Below, one piece after another: positions 11,737-22,539 of a stretch of 64,000 bases of DNA (position 1 is its first letter; each line of letters starts with the position of its first letter). Origin of the DNA: Arthrobotrys musiformis (lineage: Eukaryota; Ascomycota; Orbiliomycetes; Orbiliales; Orbiliaceae); contig JAVHJL010000003.1 in NCBI GenBank assembly GCA_036971715.1, positions 3,534,001 through 3,598,000 on the forward strand. The letters are read 5' to 3'. The notes below the pieces were generated by a model, which saw only the letters and a list, made by a program, of their open reading frames with translations, did no database searches and was not told the origin of the DNA. Both the position numbers and the translations under genes were made by a program.

Positions 11737-12694
11737 AATGCATTATGAAACTTTATGTATAATATATATAACACTATTTAATATTCAATCAACCCATTAC
11801 TTCATCCCAGAATTCGCGTACGTGCAGGCACCCGGGTACATTTAGCAGATCGATATCTCACGGCCTTGAGGCCTAGTCAGACCGGCGAGGTGGCCTTAAA
11901 TTCCATCCGCAAGGTTCACGTACGTAATTGTTAGTTCGAAGGAACTGGGTCGCGTTCGATTCGACTTTTGGACTCGTCCCGCTAAACGCCTAAACGGCAT
12001 TTTAGACCATCCATTTCTTTCGGGCTTTCTGCTGCGCGGCGACGTACCTCGATCGATAGCAGCCGCTTTCACCGGGAATTTCCAAGACTCTTCTTTTTAC
12101 CACCACCTCCAGGCCTTCCATACACCGAGTACCAACTATAGAAGTAGGAACCTTGGAGCCCTTACAGCATTAAATCCGTAGTCCCCGCGTACGGGCTTAC
12201 GGATGGAACGAAACCCCTATCAGGTACCACTTTGTCGTAAGTCCCGCAGCTTAACACCGGGTCACCAATCTCGAAGTTTGTTCTAAACCTGCTAAACTGC
12301 GAGTGGATACTACTAGTTTCCGCTCATCAATGACACTAGCCCCATGGGGTTTACCTACCCTTAACTATAGTATACAGGCTACTAGGAATAGACAATCTTT
12401 CATGTTTTCTGCTCAGGCAACGCTTTTCCCGTTGTCATGGAATAGCAGCCTGCTACGCGAATATAAATTCCTAACCTCTCACTTTTTTATGCTGCTGGGG
12501 GAGGTACGTCTCCACATATACTATTTGGCCCAACTGCACGCTTCTGGGAAGTTTCCAACGCTGTGCTGCGAACTAATGTCTTGGAATTAGCGCTCTATTG
12601 CGATTTTAATATCGTAATCACTACCTGCCGCGAAACTGCACGAAAAAATGTTTGATTTTGAAGTTATAACAACCTGATGCTAACTAACTAGATT
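11737..12694. other. Intergenic region
   Basis: Begins with the 3' end of the secreted-protein gene (TATATATATAAC near 11758-11772). The 95-codon plus frame at 12303..12590 has no recognisable features, and I do not call it a gene. Confidence 0.45.
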
Positions 12695-13573
12695 CTACTC
12701 GTCACCCTCAATATTATCGCCCTTTTCCTCAAGATAATCATCAACCTTTTCCTGGACTGCGGATACGGGAGTATCATCCAAAGGCTGTTCGGCTGCCAGG
12801 TTATACTTCGGTGGGAGGTCGCCACTGTCCTTTCCGCGGGTCCCCCACTCGTGAGAGTCCCAGTAAGGGTATGTAAACCTCCTGGCGTTCTCGTTGCATC
12901 GCTGCTGCAAAAGTGGTTTGTTCATATGCACGTTTTCGTCCATGATTTCGTCCCAGACTATTTCGAAGGTGAAAGAGAATCAATGAGCACCTCGGAAACG
13001 GAAAAGGTAAAGAAAAGGCCCAAAGGCGCACACAAAAAAATGAATTCGTGAAGGGAAGAAACTTACTCGCCCGGGCACTTCCATATGCATTCGTGAAAAT
13101 CACTCGGCTCTCCGAGCCGGGGCTGTAAAGGTAGCCTTTACAAGCCCAATTCTTCCAGCCACCGGCACCGTGTCTACAGAAGTAGCCAGACTCGAAGACC
13201 CAAACCTCATACCCAAAGCTCGTCCTAAACGGCCCACCTTCCAATTCAATATGCTCATGGGCTCCGTTGACGAAATAGTACTCGCTACACTGGTCATGGA
13301 ATACTACAACGTTCCAGCCGGGGTACTTTTCACATAGGACATCCGTCAAGCTTCTTGGGAATTCTTCCTTCCTCTTTTCCCAGTCTGCGAACGAGTCCCA
13401 CAGTTCTCGAGCGATGGCTCCAATTTTGGCGCCAGTTTCTATAGGTATTGTATAAAAATTAACAGTCAGATATATGCCATTCCGAATCATTCCGAATCAC
13501 AAATATGTGGTTATGCCTTACCACCGCTTTTCCAACCGCCATGATCGCCATAGGGGTCGGTTGGTCTCGACAT
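12695..13573 (-). CDS. Conserved-looking protein of unknown function, 228 aa
   Basis: Three exons on the minus strand: 13573..13522, 13438..13067 and 12957..12695 (introns of 83 and 109 nt with donors GTAAGG and GTAAGT). They join to an intact 228-aa frame that begins MSRPTDPYGDHGGW. There is no signal peptide or membrane segment. The middle is aromatic and Cys-rich (VVVFHDQCSEYYFV, GYEVWVFESGYFCRHG, GGWKNWACKG), and the C-terminal 70 residues are acidic and polar. The order of two helices followed by strands (IARELWDSF, then EKYPGWNVVVFH) loosely recalls the dynein light chain LC8 fold, but this is a guess from pattern alone. The upstream flank has several TATAA-like stretches (near 13598). 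Confidence 0.7.
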
Positions 13574-16261
13574 TATGAGGGACTATTGCGGGAGAGAAAA
13601 AATATAGTATTCGCGAAGGACTTGAAAACTGAAGATTTAGGAGTGTGTGATGCTTGATGAATATAAAATCATGAAGGGAGCATCGATGTCTCTGGTGGTC
13701 TTTTATACACGGTCCTCCCCTCCCAACCTAGCTCCGGAGACGGAGAGCTGTGCCGACTTAGGGAAAGCGAGAGAAGAGGGGAGAGGAGGGGGTGGGGAAG
13801 GGAACAGGGGAAAGGCGCAGTCGGCCGGGACGCGGGAAGCCAGGCGGTGACAGAAAACGGCCACCGATTGCGAAAAAATACGCTATGCGGAATAGTAATG
13901 TATCAATGCATATGTAATATACAAGGGCCGGCGCTAGCCCGCTGCGATTCCATGGCTATCGGGATAAGTTATCCGGCTAGAGCCCAGGTATAGATGCTAG
14001 CGCTCCAAAATCTAGTTAGTCGACGTCGATTAAGGTCCCGAGTGCGACAGTTCCCGCTAACCGGCCCCGCCCCTAACCTAAATGAATGTAGATAAAAAAA
14101 GACAAGCTTGGGGAGTACAGCTGAAAAAGGATACCAGATGGTTCCACATGTCGACCCGATTGCGTATTCTTTGTGCGTAGACATGGTCGTTACCCTTGAA
14201 GCCTCCGCCCTACGTCGAGGAGTTACGTTAGGTTGACCTATTTTGTGTTGTAAGATAATCACCTTGCAATAAGGAGGGTTTATATATATCGTGTTGTAGC
14301 GCAGCTCTAATCGTTGCTCTGCCTGTCCAAGACTACTTATAATCTCAATGTTGGAAATTGTTCCGGAGCAAGGGGCATCAAGGACAGAAGTCACTTGCTT
14401 CTTTTTGAGATTTCCAGAACACCATTTTGTAACACTTTGGCTCCTCTTTAAAACCCCAATACATCAACATTAAAGATTTTTAAAAAATATTATTGATTAC
14501 TTTCCTTTCTCCACTTGTGACAATAAATACCTAGATATTTATATATTCTAAACTGATTTTAATATCACATCATCCTATATTTAGAAAAGTATTACACTTC
14601 TATTGTTCTATATCTTCATGGTTTTTATCAATTTCCGTTCATCATGGCTCTAGTCCATATTTCCTTTTCACTGGTTCTTCGAACCGTCCAGTGGTCTCTA
14701 TCACCCAGACCCGCTCTATTGCGCATAACGATGGTAAAAGGAACCTTGATTCTGCAAATACTGTAGTATATATCGGCTCCTCGAATTTACAGATGGAGTC
14801 AAAGTTGATGTGATAAGACTCGTGAGTTCCCGGTTCTTTTGCCCTTTGCCATGATTACATGCATACTGAGATCTCGAGAACGGACTACTAGACTTTCTAT
14901 TAAATTCTTTTGTGATAGTTATTCGATGGATTTGTAGAACTCAAGGAGACTTGCATCCACCCAATACCAATAAACCCTATATCAACTCTCTAAAAGGTAG
15001 ATACGACAACAACATTGAAAGCCTTACTGTCAGTGGGCTTGCTATAATTAAACCACCAGCTTAAAAGACTTTAGTTTGGCTTCTACTGAAACGTTTCCAA
15101 ACTAGTGTCAGCGAGTTATGAAGCTCGCTTAGCCACAACAGAGGCTAATGGCGGGTGTTTTACGCCACATACCCTTTATCTATAGTTTCTTATCATAGCT
15201 TTAGAGAGAGAATCATCAATCAAACATCATCCTACGAAAACTGCCTACAAACAGGCCCTTTCTACCCTATTCACCCCTATTAAGGGCTGTTCATAGAAAC
15301 AGGATGCTATTATAACTTCACACTAGAAAGCTAATTGTACGATGTTTTGATTTTAGCACGGTTATCCCTATGCCTTTATTTTGGAGTTTTCAAATCCATC
15401 CCATCAAGTCTTCAAGACGCTTTTGAAAGACGGATGACTGGCCAATGTTACAGTGGTCGAGTTTACGAATGGGGTGTATTGATATATATGTGTATAGTTC
15501 TCTATAAAAGTAACTAAGTACCATGTCTAAATCCACTCGGGGATTGGATTCTATTTAGTAATGCTAAATATACTTGAGCAAAAGTTGTTTTATTTGCTAC
15601 GCTAAAAAAATCTTGGTACAGGGTGGAAAGCAGTAGGCATTCAAATTTATCATCATAAGGATATTGACGTGCGCCCATTGGGGATCGTTACTCGATATTG
15701 TATGTACGAATCATTACCATCAATCGCTAACAACGGCATAAACAAAGAAAAGAACAGCATTCGCAAAAGCATTTGCGCGTTTCCGTTTCATAATACATCC
15801 CACAGAAGTTACGAATTCGCGTTCCGATCGTTCCTAATTCTACATCCTTCCCTACTACTATATTTTTACTAGGGTTCTCGTATCTCATCGGTCGAACTTT
15901 GCACAATTTGGTTTGTAGGGTGGTGGCTATATACTTCTAGTAGTAAGTTTTCAACGACCAGACATTTTTTTGATGAGTCAGGAGGTGAGAGTTGCCAGTG
16001 GTACTATTTCCAATTGTTAATAGTGTATGTAACAGCGCAGTACGGTGGGATCGCTAAAGCGGGACAATGGATTTGGCTCTCTGGTATATGTTGTAGGTGA
16101 CGATGATCTGGACATGCAGATCATATGCGAACTTTTGCTGGTTCTGTGACCTAGTGGCTGTCCACGCTGCTACCTGACACCAATTTTAAATTTCTGGGAT
16201 ACTTATACCGTATAATTTACCTGATCAGGAACTACAAATGGCTCCTAAATAATAAAAGGAT

Positions 16262-16338
16262 TGGAAGCGGCGCCGGTTCTGATCGAACTTACCGGTTAGT
16301 TAGGAACCGGCGCTGATTCCAATTGAACCTACCAGCTA
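16262..16338. repeat. Diverged direct repeat containing CCGGCGC
   Basis: Two imperfect copies of a unit of roughly 40 bp: CGCCGGTTCTGATCGAAC followed by TTACCGGTT, then CGGCGCTGATTCCAATTG followed by AACCTACC. The copies differ mainly by transitions. Confidence 0.4.
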
Positions 16339-16573
16339 TTATAATACTGTGGTTTCGATCAATTGGATTGATCAAATGGAAGTTGATCGTTATTGTTGGA
16401 TGGATATTTGATGTGGACGTGCTGCAGGACCGTCTTGCTTATCACTTGTCGTCCAAACCCCAAAAATCGTCTAATGCTTGTGTAAATATTGGATGGGTAT
16501 TTAGGGGTGATAACTAATATGTGTGACACTGCTTTACAGAGTCTTGCGTGGGGTGTAACCGTTTGTTCGGATT

Positions 16574-16661
16574 CTCAGCTATTCCGGAATGCGTTTTAGG
16601 CGCCTATATTCTCAGCTGTTCCTGAGTGCTGTTTAGGTATCTATCTTCTCAGCTATTCCGA
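16574..16661. repeat. 37-bp tandem repeat, about 2.4 copies
   Basis: CTCAGCTATTCC / CTCAGCTGTTCC / CTCAGCTATTCC recur at 16574, 16611 and 16648 with an exact 37-bp period. The rest of each unit (GAATGCGTTTTAGGCGCCTA versus GAGTGCTGTTTAGGTATCTA) differs by mostly C/T and G/A changes. It has no coding capacity. Confidence 0.75.
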
Positions 16662-17748
16662 AGCGCGCACCAAGAGTATTTTTCCGGGGAACGTCCCGGC
16701 ACCCGTCCCGCCCGCCATGCTCCGAAAAGAGGCAGCTAGCAGTTGAAGCAATATAAGCCGATGGGTATGCCATCCCTTTTTTTACCTCATTAGGGCGAAA
16801 TTGTGGTATTGTAAGAATATGAGAGTTTACCGAACATGGCATGGTAAGGCAGTAGAAATAAGATCAAAATTGGTTTATCAGTATGAATTATCCATGTTAA
16901 CATTGATCGACTTGATTTCCGAGTATTTAGAAGTTCATTTATCTCGACCTGTTCGTAAGAATGATGGCTCATTATGGAACCACATTTCCTCAGTGGAGTT
17001 TATCGCAGATAAGACTACTTGTGTTCAAAAGCTTTGAGTTCTGCATAGAAGGTATAAAGCTGAAGCATAGCAGGGGCAACTGTGCGGTGGTTGGGCAAGT
17101 GGTATATAGCCTCCATGTATCTGCAAGCCGGCGCACTCAGGACGCACTCAGAGGATCAAAGCGCCTCCACCGGCACGAATTGTAAGCCAATAATAAATTG
17201 AAAATATCTCATCTGCCGTCAATGAATTAGCCACCGCGCTTCGGGATATGCGGTGTGATAATCACAAGATCCTCCACCATTCGGATAAACATGCCTTTCT
17301 ATAGTCAGTCACGCCTTGAGTTATTTGCAAGACAACCAGTGTCGCGATGTTGCCTCAATCGGACCCGGAGTTCCATTACTACTCCAAGAATCTCAGACTG
17401 TTTCGCGCACAGGCTTCGAGAGGGTCTGCAATCTTTGATTCGTCAAATTTTTGGAATCTATCCCTGATTGCGACATCTGATGCAGTCGGAAGCCACTCTA
17501 GGCGCTTATTCTAGCTTCTGGGCATAGATCTCAGCTGAGAGCTCATCGAAATCAATGAACGTACAGTGGCCTTGACTTCGAATAGTAGTTTTCTGGGCCA
17601 AGCGACTACCAGAAAGGGTCATTTCAATTGGTCAAGATACCTCAGTGGGGGTTGTTGAATAATATAGTTTTCTTAGATAATAACGCGAAGAACCAACATC
17701 GACTCCTAAATCACGGTTATGAACAAGTATGCTAAGATCCAACTTGTC

Positions 17749-17756
17749 TATAAAAG
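17749..17756 (+). promoter_or_regulatory. TATA box (TATAAAAG) of the lectin-like gene
   Basis: TATAAAAG sits 258 nt before the ATG at 18014 and is followed by a CT- and CA-rich leader. This fits transcription starting near 17780 and a 5' UTR of about 230 nt. The leader is open in the main frame, so a purely ORF-based call would wrongly extend the protein to 17729. Confidence 0.55.
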
Positions 17757-18013
17757 GGGACCTGGAAGCCCATCATTCAAAGAACTCTCCATCTCCAGAA
17801 CAACTTCAAACTACAAACAGTTGGAAATACACCTTCTCTCTAAATCTAGGCTTAACTGTCAGCTTTTTTCATTATAATTACGCTTTCAACTTTGGAACCT
17901 CTTCCCAAGTTTCTAGCTCAAGTCCTCCAGACGTTGACCTTCAAGACCCCCAAAAACCTCGAGACCCTTCTCTTTTACCAAGTCTCCCAGAAGAAACTCC
18001 ACCAGCTTTCAAA

Positions 18014-19260
18014 ATGTCCTGCGAATCAAACACTAACTGTAGATGCCACACTCCAAAGCAAGCCCGCGTTGCTATCTCTGGTATCCTCAACAATCAAGAC
18101 AACGAAGGGCTTGAGATCTTGCAGTTCTATACTTCCAAGCATCAAAATCTCAAGCTCGTCGTTCGAAAGAACGGCGGAAACGAGTCTTCCCCTGCCGCAG
18201 CAGAGCGTATCAGCGCTCCCAAGGAAGGGCCTATTGCTCTGGACTCCCCATTGGTCACCTTGCAATTTAATCATCAGGTAAGGAAGGCATTCTCTCCTCC
18301 CATCAAATCGATAACTCTCTCTGCACGTAAATAAGTTGGCTAAAATGTTGGTCAAAAATTTAGACCAGGGTCTATGCTGTGTCCACTATCCCTGGACCTG
18401 AAGGGAATTTGATCTGCAGCGTCAGCCCCAGCTTTGAAGTCGTTGGTAACGATGATCGTCACGCATCTACCAAGTATCGTGTTTTAGCTGGTACTGGTAA
18501 TGGTGTCGATAAGGGCTGGCTATACGAGTTGGAGGATTCGTAAGTCTTGATCCCCGATACTTAAAACAAACCTCATCCGAACCTCATGGACCTAACCTAT
18601 ATATCTCAATGTAGTGAAGATGGAAAACTCATCAGGGAGCACGATGTCGGATCAGGTGAAAATCAAGAATTTAGGAGTATCGATATTGGCAAAGACAGCC
18701 AGCTCGCAGCCTTCTATGACAATTACCAAGACAACAACTCTCGCTATGTTGTATTCAGCGAACAAAAAGGAAAAATCTGCTACAAGGACGTTGGGATTGA
18801 AGCAGGAGGTAGGCGAATCTCGCAGCCAAATTAAACATCAATGGTTAGGAGCCTTGCTGATATGCTTTTGCGGATTCTAGAGGACTATACTTTGAGCGCT
18901 GTTACGGCGCTTGGTAGAAAGCCCGCACCAGGTACTTCTCTCGCAGCGTGCGCTCTCGGAGAAAAATTCTTCATCTTCTATCTGAGCACGAGCGGAGTCG
19001 CTGGTGACAACAACTATTACCTCTTCCACGCAACGGGCAATGTTAAATCTGCTTCTGCCAGTTGCAGCAAGGTAGAGAATGCTAAGGCACTGCCTGGTGG
19101 ACACCTCAGTGTTGTCCCCGTCAATGCTTCCAGCTCCGCCCGCAAGGGCAGATTCTGGGATATCATTATTTTCTACCTCAAGCAGGGGGAACCTGGCCGA
19201 GCCAATGTCATTGCAAAGGCAAAACTCGAGACTAATATACCATATGAGCCAAAGGCTTAA
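18014..19260 (+). CDS. Beta-propeller/lectin-like cytosolic protein, 337 aa
   Basis: Four exons: 18014..18277, 18364..18539, 18615..18808 and 18881..19260, joining to 337 aa (MSCESNTNCRCHTPKQ...). There is no signal peptide or membrane segment. The sequence repeats a strand pattern: a short strand reached by Ala (DSQLAAFYDN, GTSLAACALG), then one or two aromatic strands (SRYVVFSEQKGKICY, KFFIFYLSTSG..NNYYLFHATG), about five or six times. This is how fucose-specific fungal lectins (AAL/FleA type) and related six-bladed propellers look. The sugar-binding Arg/Glu/Trp set of AAL is not obvious, so carbohydrate binding is a hypothesis. Fungal lectins of this kind are stored in the cytosol and act in defence against grazers. 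It has its own TATA box at 17749 and no clustered partner. Confidence 0.7.
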
Positions 19261-20739
19261 CCGACTCAGTAGCCGGCATGTTAGGGATATAAATGTATCC
19301 AGAATTGATTTTTCTTTGTCTCGTACCCAGACTGATTTTTCTATTGTTTGCTTCATCTACTAATTACTTTCATTAACAACTTTAACTGTTTTTGTATGCG
19401 TACGAATCCAATGGACTTTTGTGGTTTAAAAATGCGATTTATTTTGCTCATATATTGTAGTAAAGTGGATAAAATCCTTAGAGTTGTTTCAAATGCCCGA
19501 CCAATCATCATTTGCGCCAACCTTTAGCATCAGCGAGACAGTCGGAAAACGGTCGGCGTTGGTAGTTTAAACCCGAAACGGGTAAACTATGGGAACCGGG
19601 GAAGCTATTGCTCCGGAAGAACTTCTGATGGTAAATACTTAAGTAACCATGCTACCAAGCTAGCATCGAGGCTACTACCAAGCCTAATTTAGTCAAAGCT
19701 AGGTATATAGGCGATACACGGGTTACGTACATTACGGCATGCCTAGATACCTAGGCATCGACTAGCTACATTGCATACATGGCGCTATCAACAGCTGATT
19801 ATTGCATTTGGAATCGAGAAATTTAAACATTTACTAGCCACTAGTATCACTATAGTAGAGAAGTCGAAGCGGCGTCACATTGCCCCGGCATCTTCGAATT
19901 TAAGTGATGGAAGTTACAGAGGGGCAGAGTAAGGTCACCGAAACCAAAGGTCACCGAAACCAAAAAGTGATCTCTCGGATACTTCGTGTAGGCTGTTCGA
20001 TTCCGGTCGCACTTAACCCAATTCAAAATCACACATCTCTCAACACATAAACGAAATATTGTCATTTATACTCGAACTTCGAACCAGCCACACCCCCCTC
20101 AAACATCGGTGCCCCAACTTCAGCAGATATATAGGTTTTCCTTTACTAATACAATCAGCGATATATTCTATTGACAAACCACTGTCACACCTTGTTTACG
20201 ATGTGAGATTCAGTGACAGGCTTGGCTTCAACCATGGTATCAATTGCACGCCTTGCAGCCTAATAACAGGTTATGGCGCCCTCTTGATCCGGAGCAAGGT
20301 GTCAAGGCGGTTGGTTCTCCCGCCTTCCTAACGGAATGATCGAAAGTTAGGTGGGTTTTAGGGCTGAACGAAGCCCAGAAAAATGATGGCTTGGCAGACA
20401 GTCCAAGGGCTTGACAGATAACCAAAAATTGCGGCTGAAGAAAGATTTGGGCCCAATATTCCAATATCGCAGACCTCCTCGTCCCGCTAGAAGCCAATCA
20501 GCGACGTCCCTAGATTTCAAGCATTCCGATTTAGGCTCGCTTAGAAATCGATCGCAATCTTAGCAACTATTTCAGCGGGCTATTTCTTAGCGCCAAGCGT
20601 CAAGGCTGGCTTCCAACATGTTGCTTATAACTCAGGAGTTCCAATATGTAGGCATTTTTGTGATAAATAGTAGCGATTCTTCCTCTGATTTTCGGGTGAC
20701 GTGACTAACCCCTAAAAAGCCCTATATTCCATCGATAAA
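19261..20739. other. Intergenic region
   Basis: About 1.5 kb without a supported gene. It contains a 16-bp tandem duplication at 19931 and short frames only (20059..20331 plus, 20240..20497 minus) with no recognisable features. Confidence 0.45.
19931..19962. repeat. 16-bp perfect tandem duplication
   Basis: AAGGTCACCGAAACCA occurs twice in direct succession (19931 and 19947). It lies in non-coding DNA and is a simple recent duplication. Confidence 0.8.
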
Positions 20740-21840
20740 ATGCGAGGTTCGAGAGTTATCTTCTCTTTCATTGTCCTCTTTGGCTTTACGAGCGCTACAA
20801 ATTGCAATGCAAATACCTGTCTAAGAGGTAATCATCACGACGAAAGCGCTCAAATGAAAATCCAAGTTAATTCGCTTCTATACAGCTGTTAGAGCTACGG
20901 CAAGGCTTCCACAGGGTTCGGCTGACTGCTCGTCATTTCTCCAAAGCGCCTTTACACCGAGGATAAGGTAGTGTTTTCTGTAACAGATATGTGGCACACT
21001 GTCTCACTAGCGTGTCTACTAGAACCATCACAGAATATAGCACCATTTCAGAAGTCGCCGAGGAGTTATATTTTGCTACGGGAACCGACACAGTTCGCGA
21101 AACCGTAACATCTTTGATCAAGGAGACCGCAACGACGGTAATACCTGGGACAACGAAGACCGAAACCTCCTATAACCCTGCCCTCAAAAAAGAGACAAGC
21201 TCCACATACCGTCCCCAGCTATGCCTCCGCTTGCTCCGGCGAGGTCAAATATTCCAGCGCCTGTTCATGTATTGGCATTACCGGCCCGATAGTAGTAACA
21301 GCTCCGACCCCATCAACAACTATAACTTTGCCTACGACTATCACATACTCCACCGAAACAATCGTAACTACGATTCTAACCACATCTGTTACGATCACCG
21401 ATGCTACGGTTACCCTAACAACAACGGACTCTACCGAAACGATTTTTGGCCCATCTAGCACAGTTTCAATTACGGTCCCTTACCCGGATAATTGCAAGAA
21501 TCCGGTTCTCCGTAGTGGCATACGACTCTACAGCCAGGGGGCCGTCAATGACTTGGAAGTAGGCGCCATGGCGGCCCCAGAGTGCTGTCTCCGCTGCTTC
21601 ATCCTCCTCGACTGTATTGCATACGTGTACGTCGATTTACCTACCATTATTCGATCGGTCGTGAGGATAGCTAACTGAAATCCGAAACATAATAGGAGCT
21701 ATGACGGCAATTGCATACTATTGACGGTAATTGGTGATCCAACCAGCCCAACGTCTCCGATGTGCCCCAATGGCATTAAGAGAACATATTTTGGGACTCC
21801 ACCCGGTGCTGTCGGTAAAGGTCCTTGTCAAGCGCCGTGA
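20740..21840 (+). CDS. Secreted Thr-rich protein with SYASACSG-type motif, 291 aa
   Basis: Five exons: 20740..20827, 20886..20967, 21011..21137, 21193..21626 and 21696..21840. Introns are 58, 43, 55 and 69 nt, and the last contains GCTAACTG. The product starts with a signal peptide (MRGSRVIFSFIVLFGFTSA), then the module CNANTCLRAVRATA...DCSSFL, a Thr-rich stalk, the motif RQAPHTVPSYASACSG followed by SSACSCIG, a second Thr-rich stalk (TETIVTTILTTSVTITD) and a Cys-rich C-terminal domain (ECCLRCFILLDCIAYV, SYDGNCILL, VGKGPCQAP). This layout belongs to a large family of filamentous-ascomycete secreted or wall proteins, of unknown biochemical role. The four introns explain why the frame appears broken in naive translation. 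The gene at 10068 has the same plan with a different C-terminus. Confidence 0.8.
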
Positions 21841-22539
21841 GCGCCGAATACAAAGCCACACATATTATCTAGGTGTACCACCCTGGTGGTCTGGGTACGA
21901 CGCAATAAATTTACATACATAAAACATACTTCCACTTCATTCTCAGCAACAAATTTCATGAGTAGAGCATTGCTCCTGCCGATGTCCTTGATGTAAATTC
22001 ATGATCGCGCAGACTTCTACACCGAGCCCTAAACTGGACTCATCCTAATATAAATTGGCCCTACAATTGTATACAACGTAGTATTTTTTTGTTTTTGTCG
22101 TTATCCTATCTTGTGCGTGAACCACGTTTATAGCTAGACGGGGAAAAAAGAGAAACGGGAAAAATTAGATCCCTTGGGCCACCAATGTTGGAATTCAATG
22201 CCTGTAATCTAACTCACATTGACCTTAAATACTTAAAGTGTCGCGAGCTGGGTTCCCGAGGACTGACATCAAAACATGTACCTCCCTTCCCCCCGCCCCT
22301 TTTCCTTTTCCTTTCCGACGCGAACAGTGTCGATGCGGTGTCACTGTGATGTCGACGGTTTGTCCCAAAGTGGATTGAACAACGAAAACAAAATCGATCA
22401 ACGACTAATTGCAAACTTTCCCCAATAATTGAGGCGTCGGCTATTTTGGACCTCCGTGTTGCCGACTGTTAATGGTAAAAAGATTGGACCGGTCTCGCGG
22501 AGTGCGCCGAATAGAGCACCAAAAATCCTACGCAGTCGG
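21841..22539. other. Intergenic region
   Basis: About 0.7 kb between the secreted-protein gene and the 3' end of the kinase remnant. No supported gene. A short minus frame (22214..22414) is low complexity. Confidence 0.45.

Larger units (their letters stand above)
13574..17748. other. Long AT-rich intergenic block
   Basis: About 4.2 kb with no supported gene. It is strongly AT-rich from 14400 to 15900, with scattered frames of at most about 140 codons (for example 13969..14394 minus) that show no protein-like composition. It holds two tandem or direct repeats (see 16262 and 16574). It could be a remnant of mutated (RIP-affected) repetitive DNA. Confidence 0.5.

Noticed and set aside
21138..21192. 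Apparent frameshift inside the Thr-rich gene at 20740
   Set aside because: A 55-nt intron (GTAATA...CAAAAAAG) restores the frame exactly into RQAPHTVPSYASACSG.
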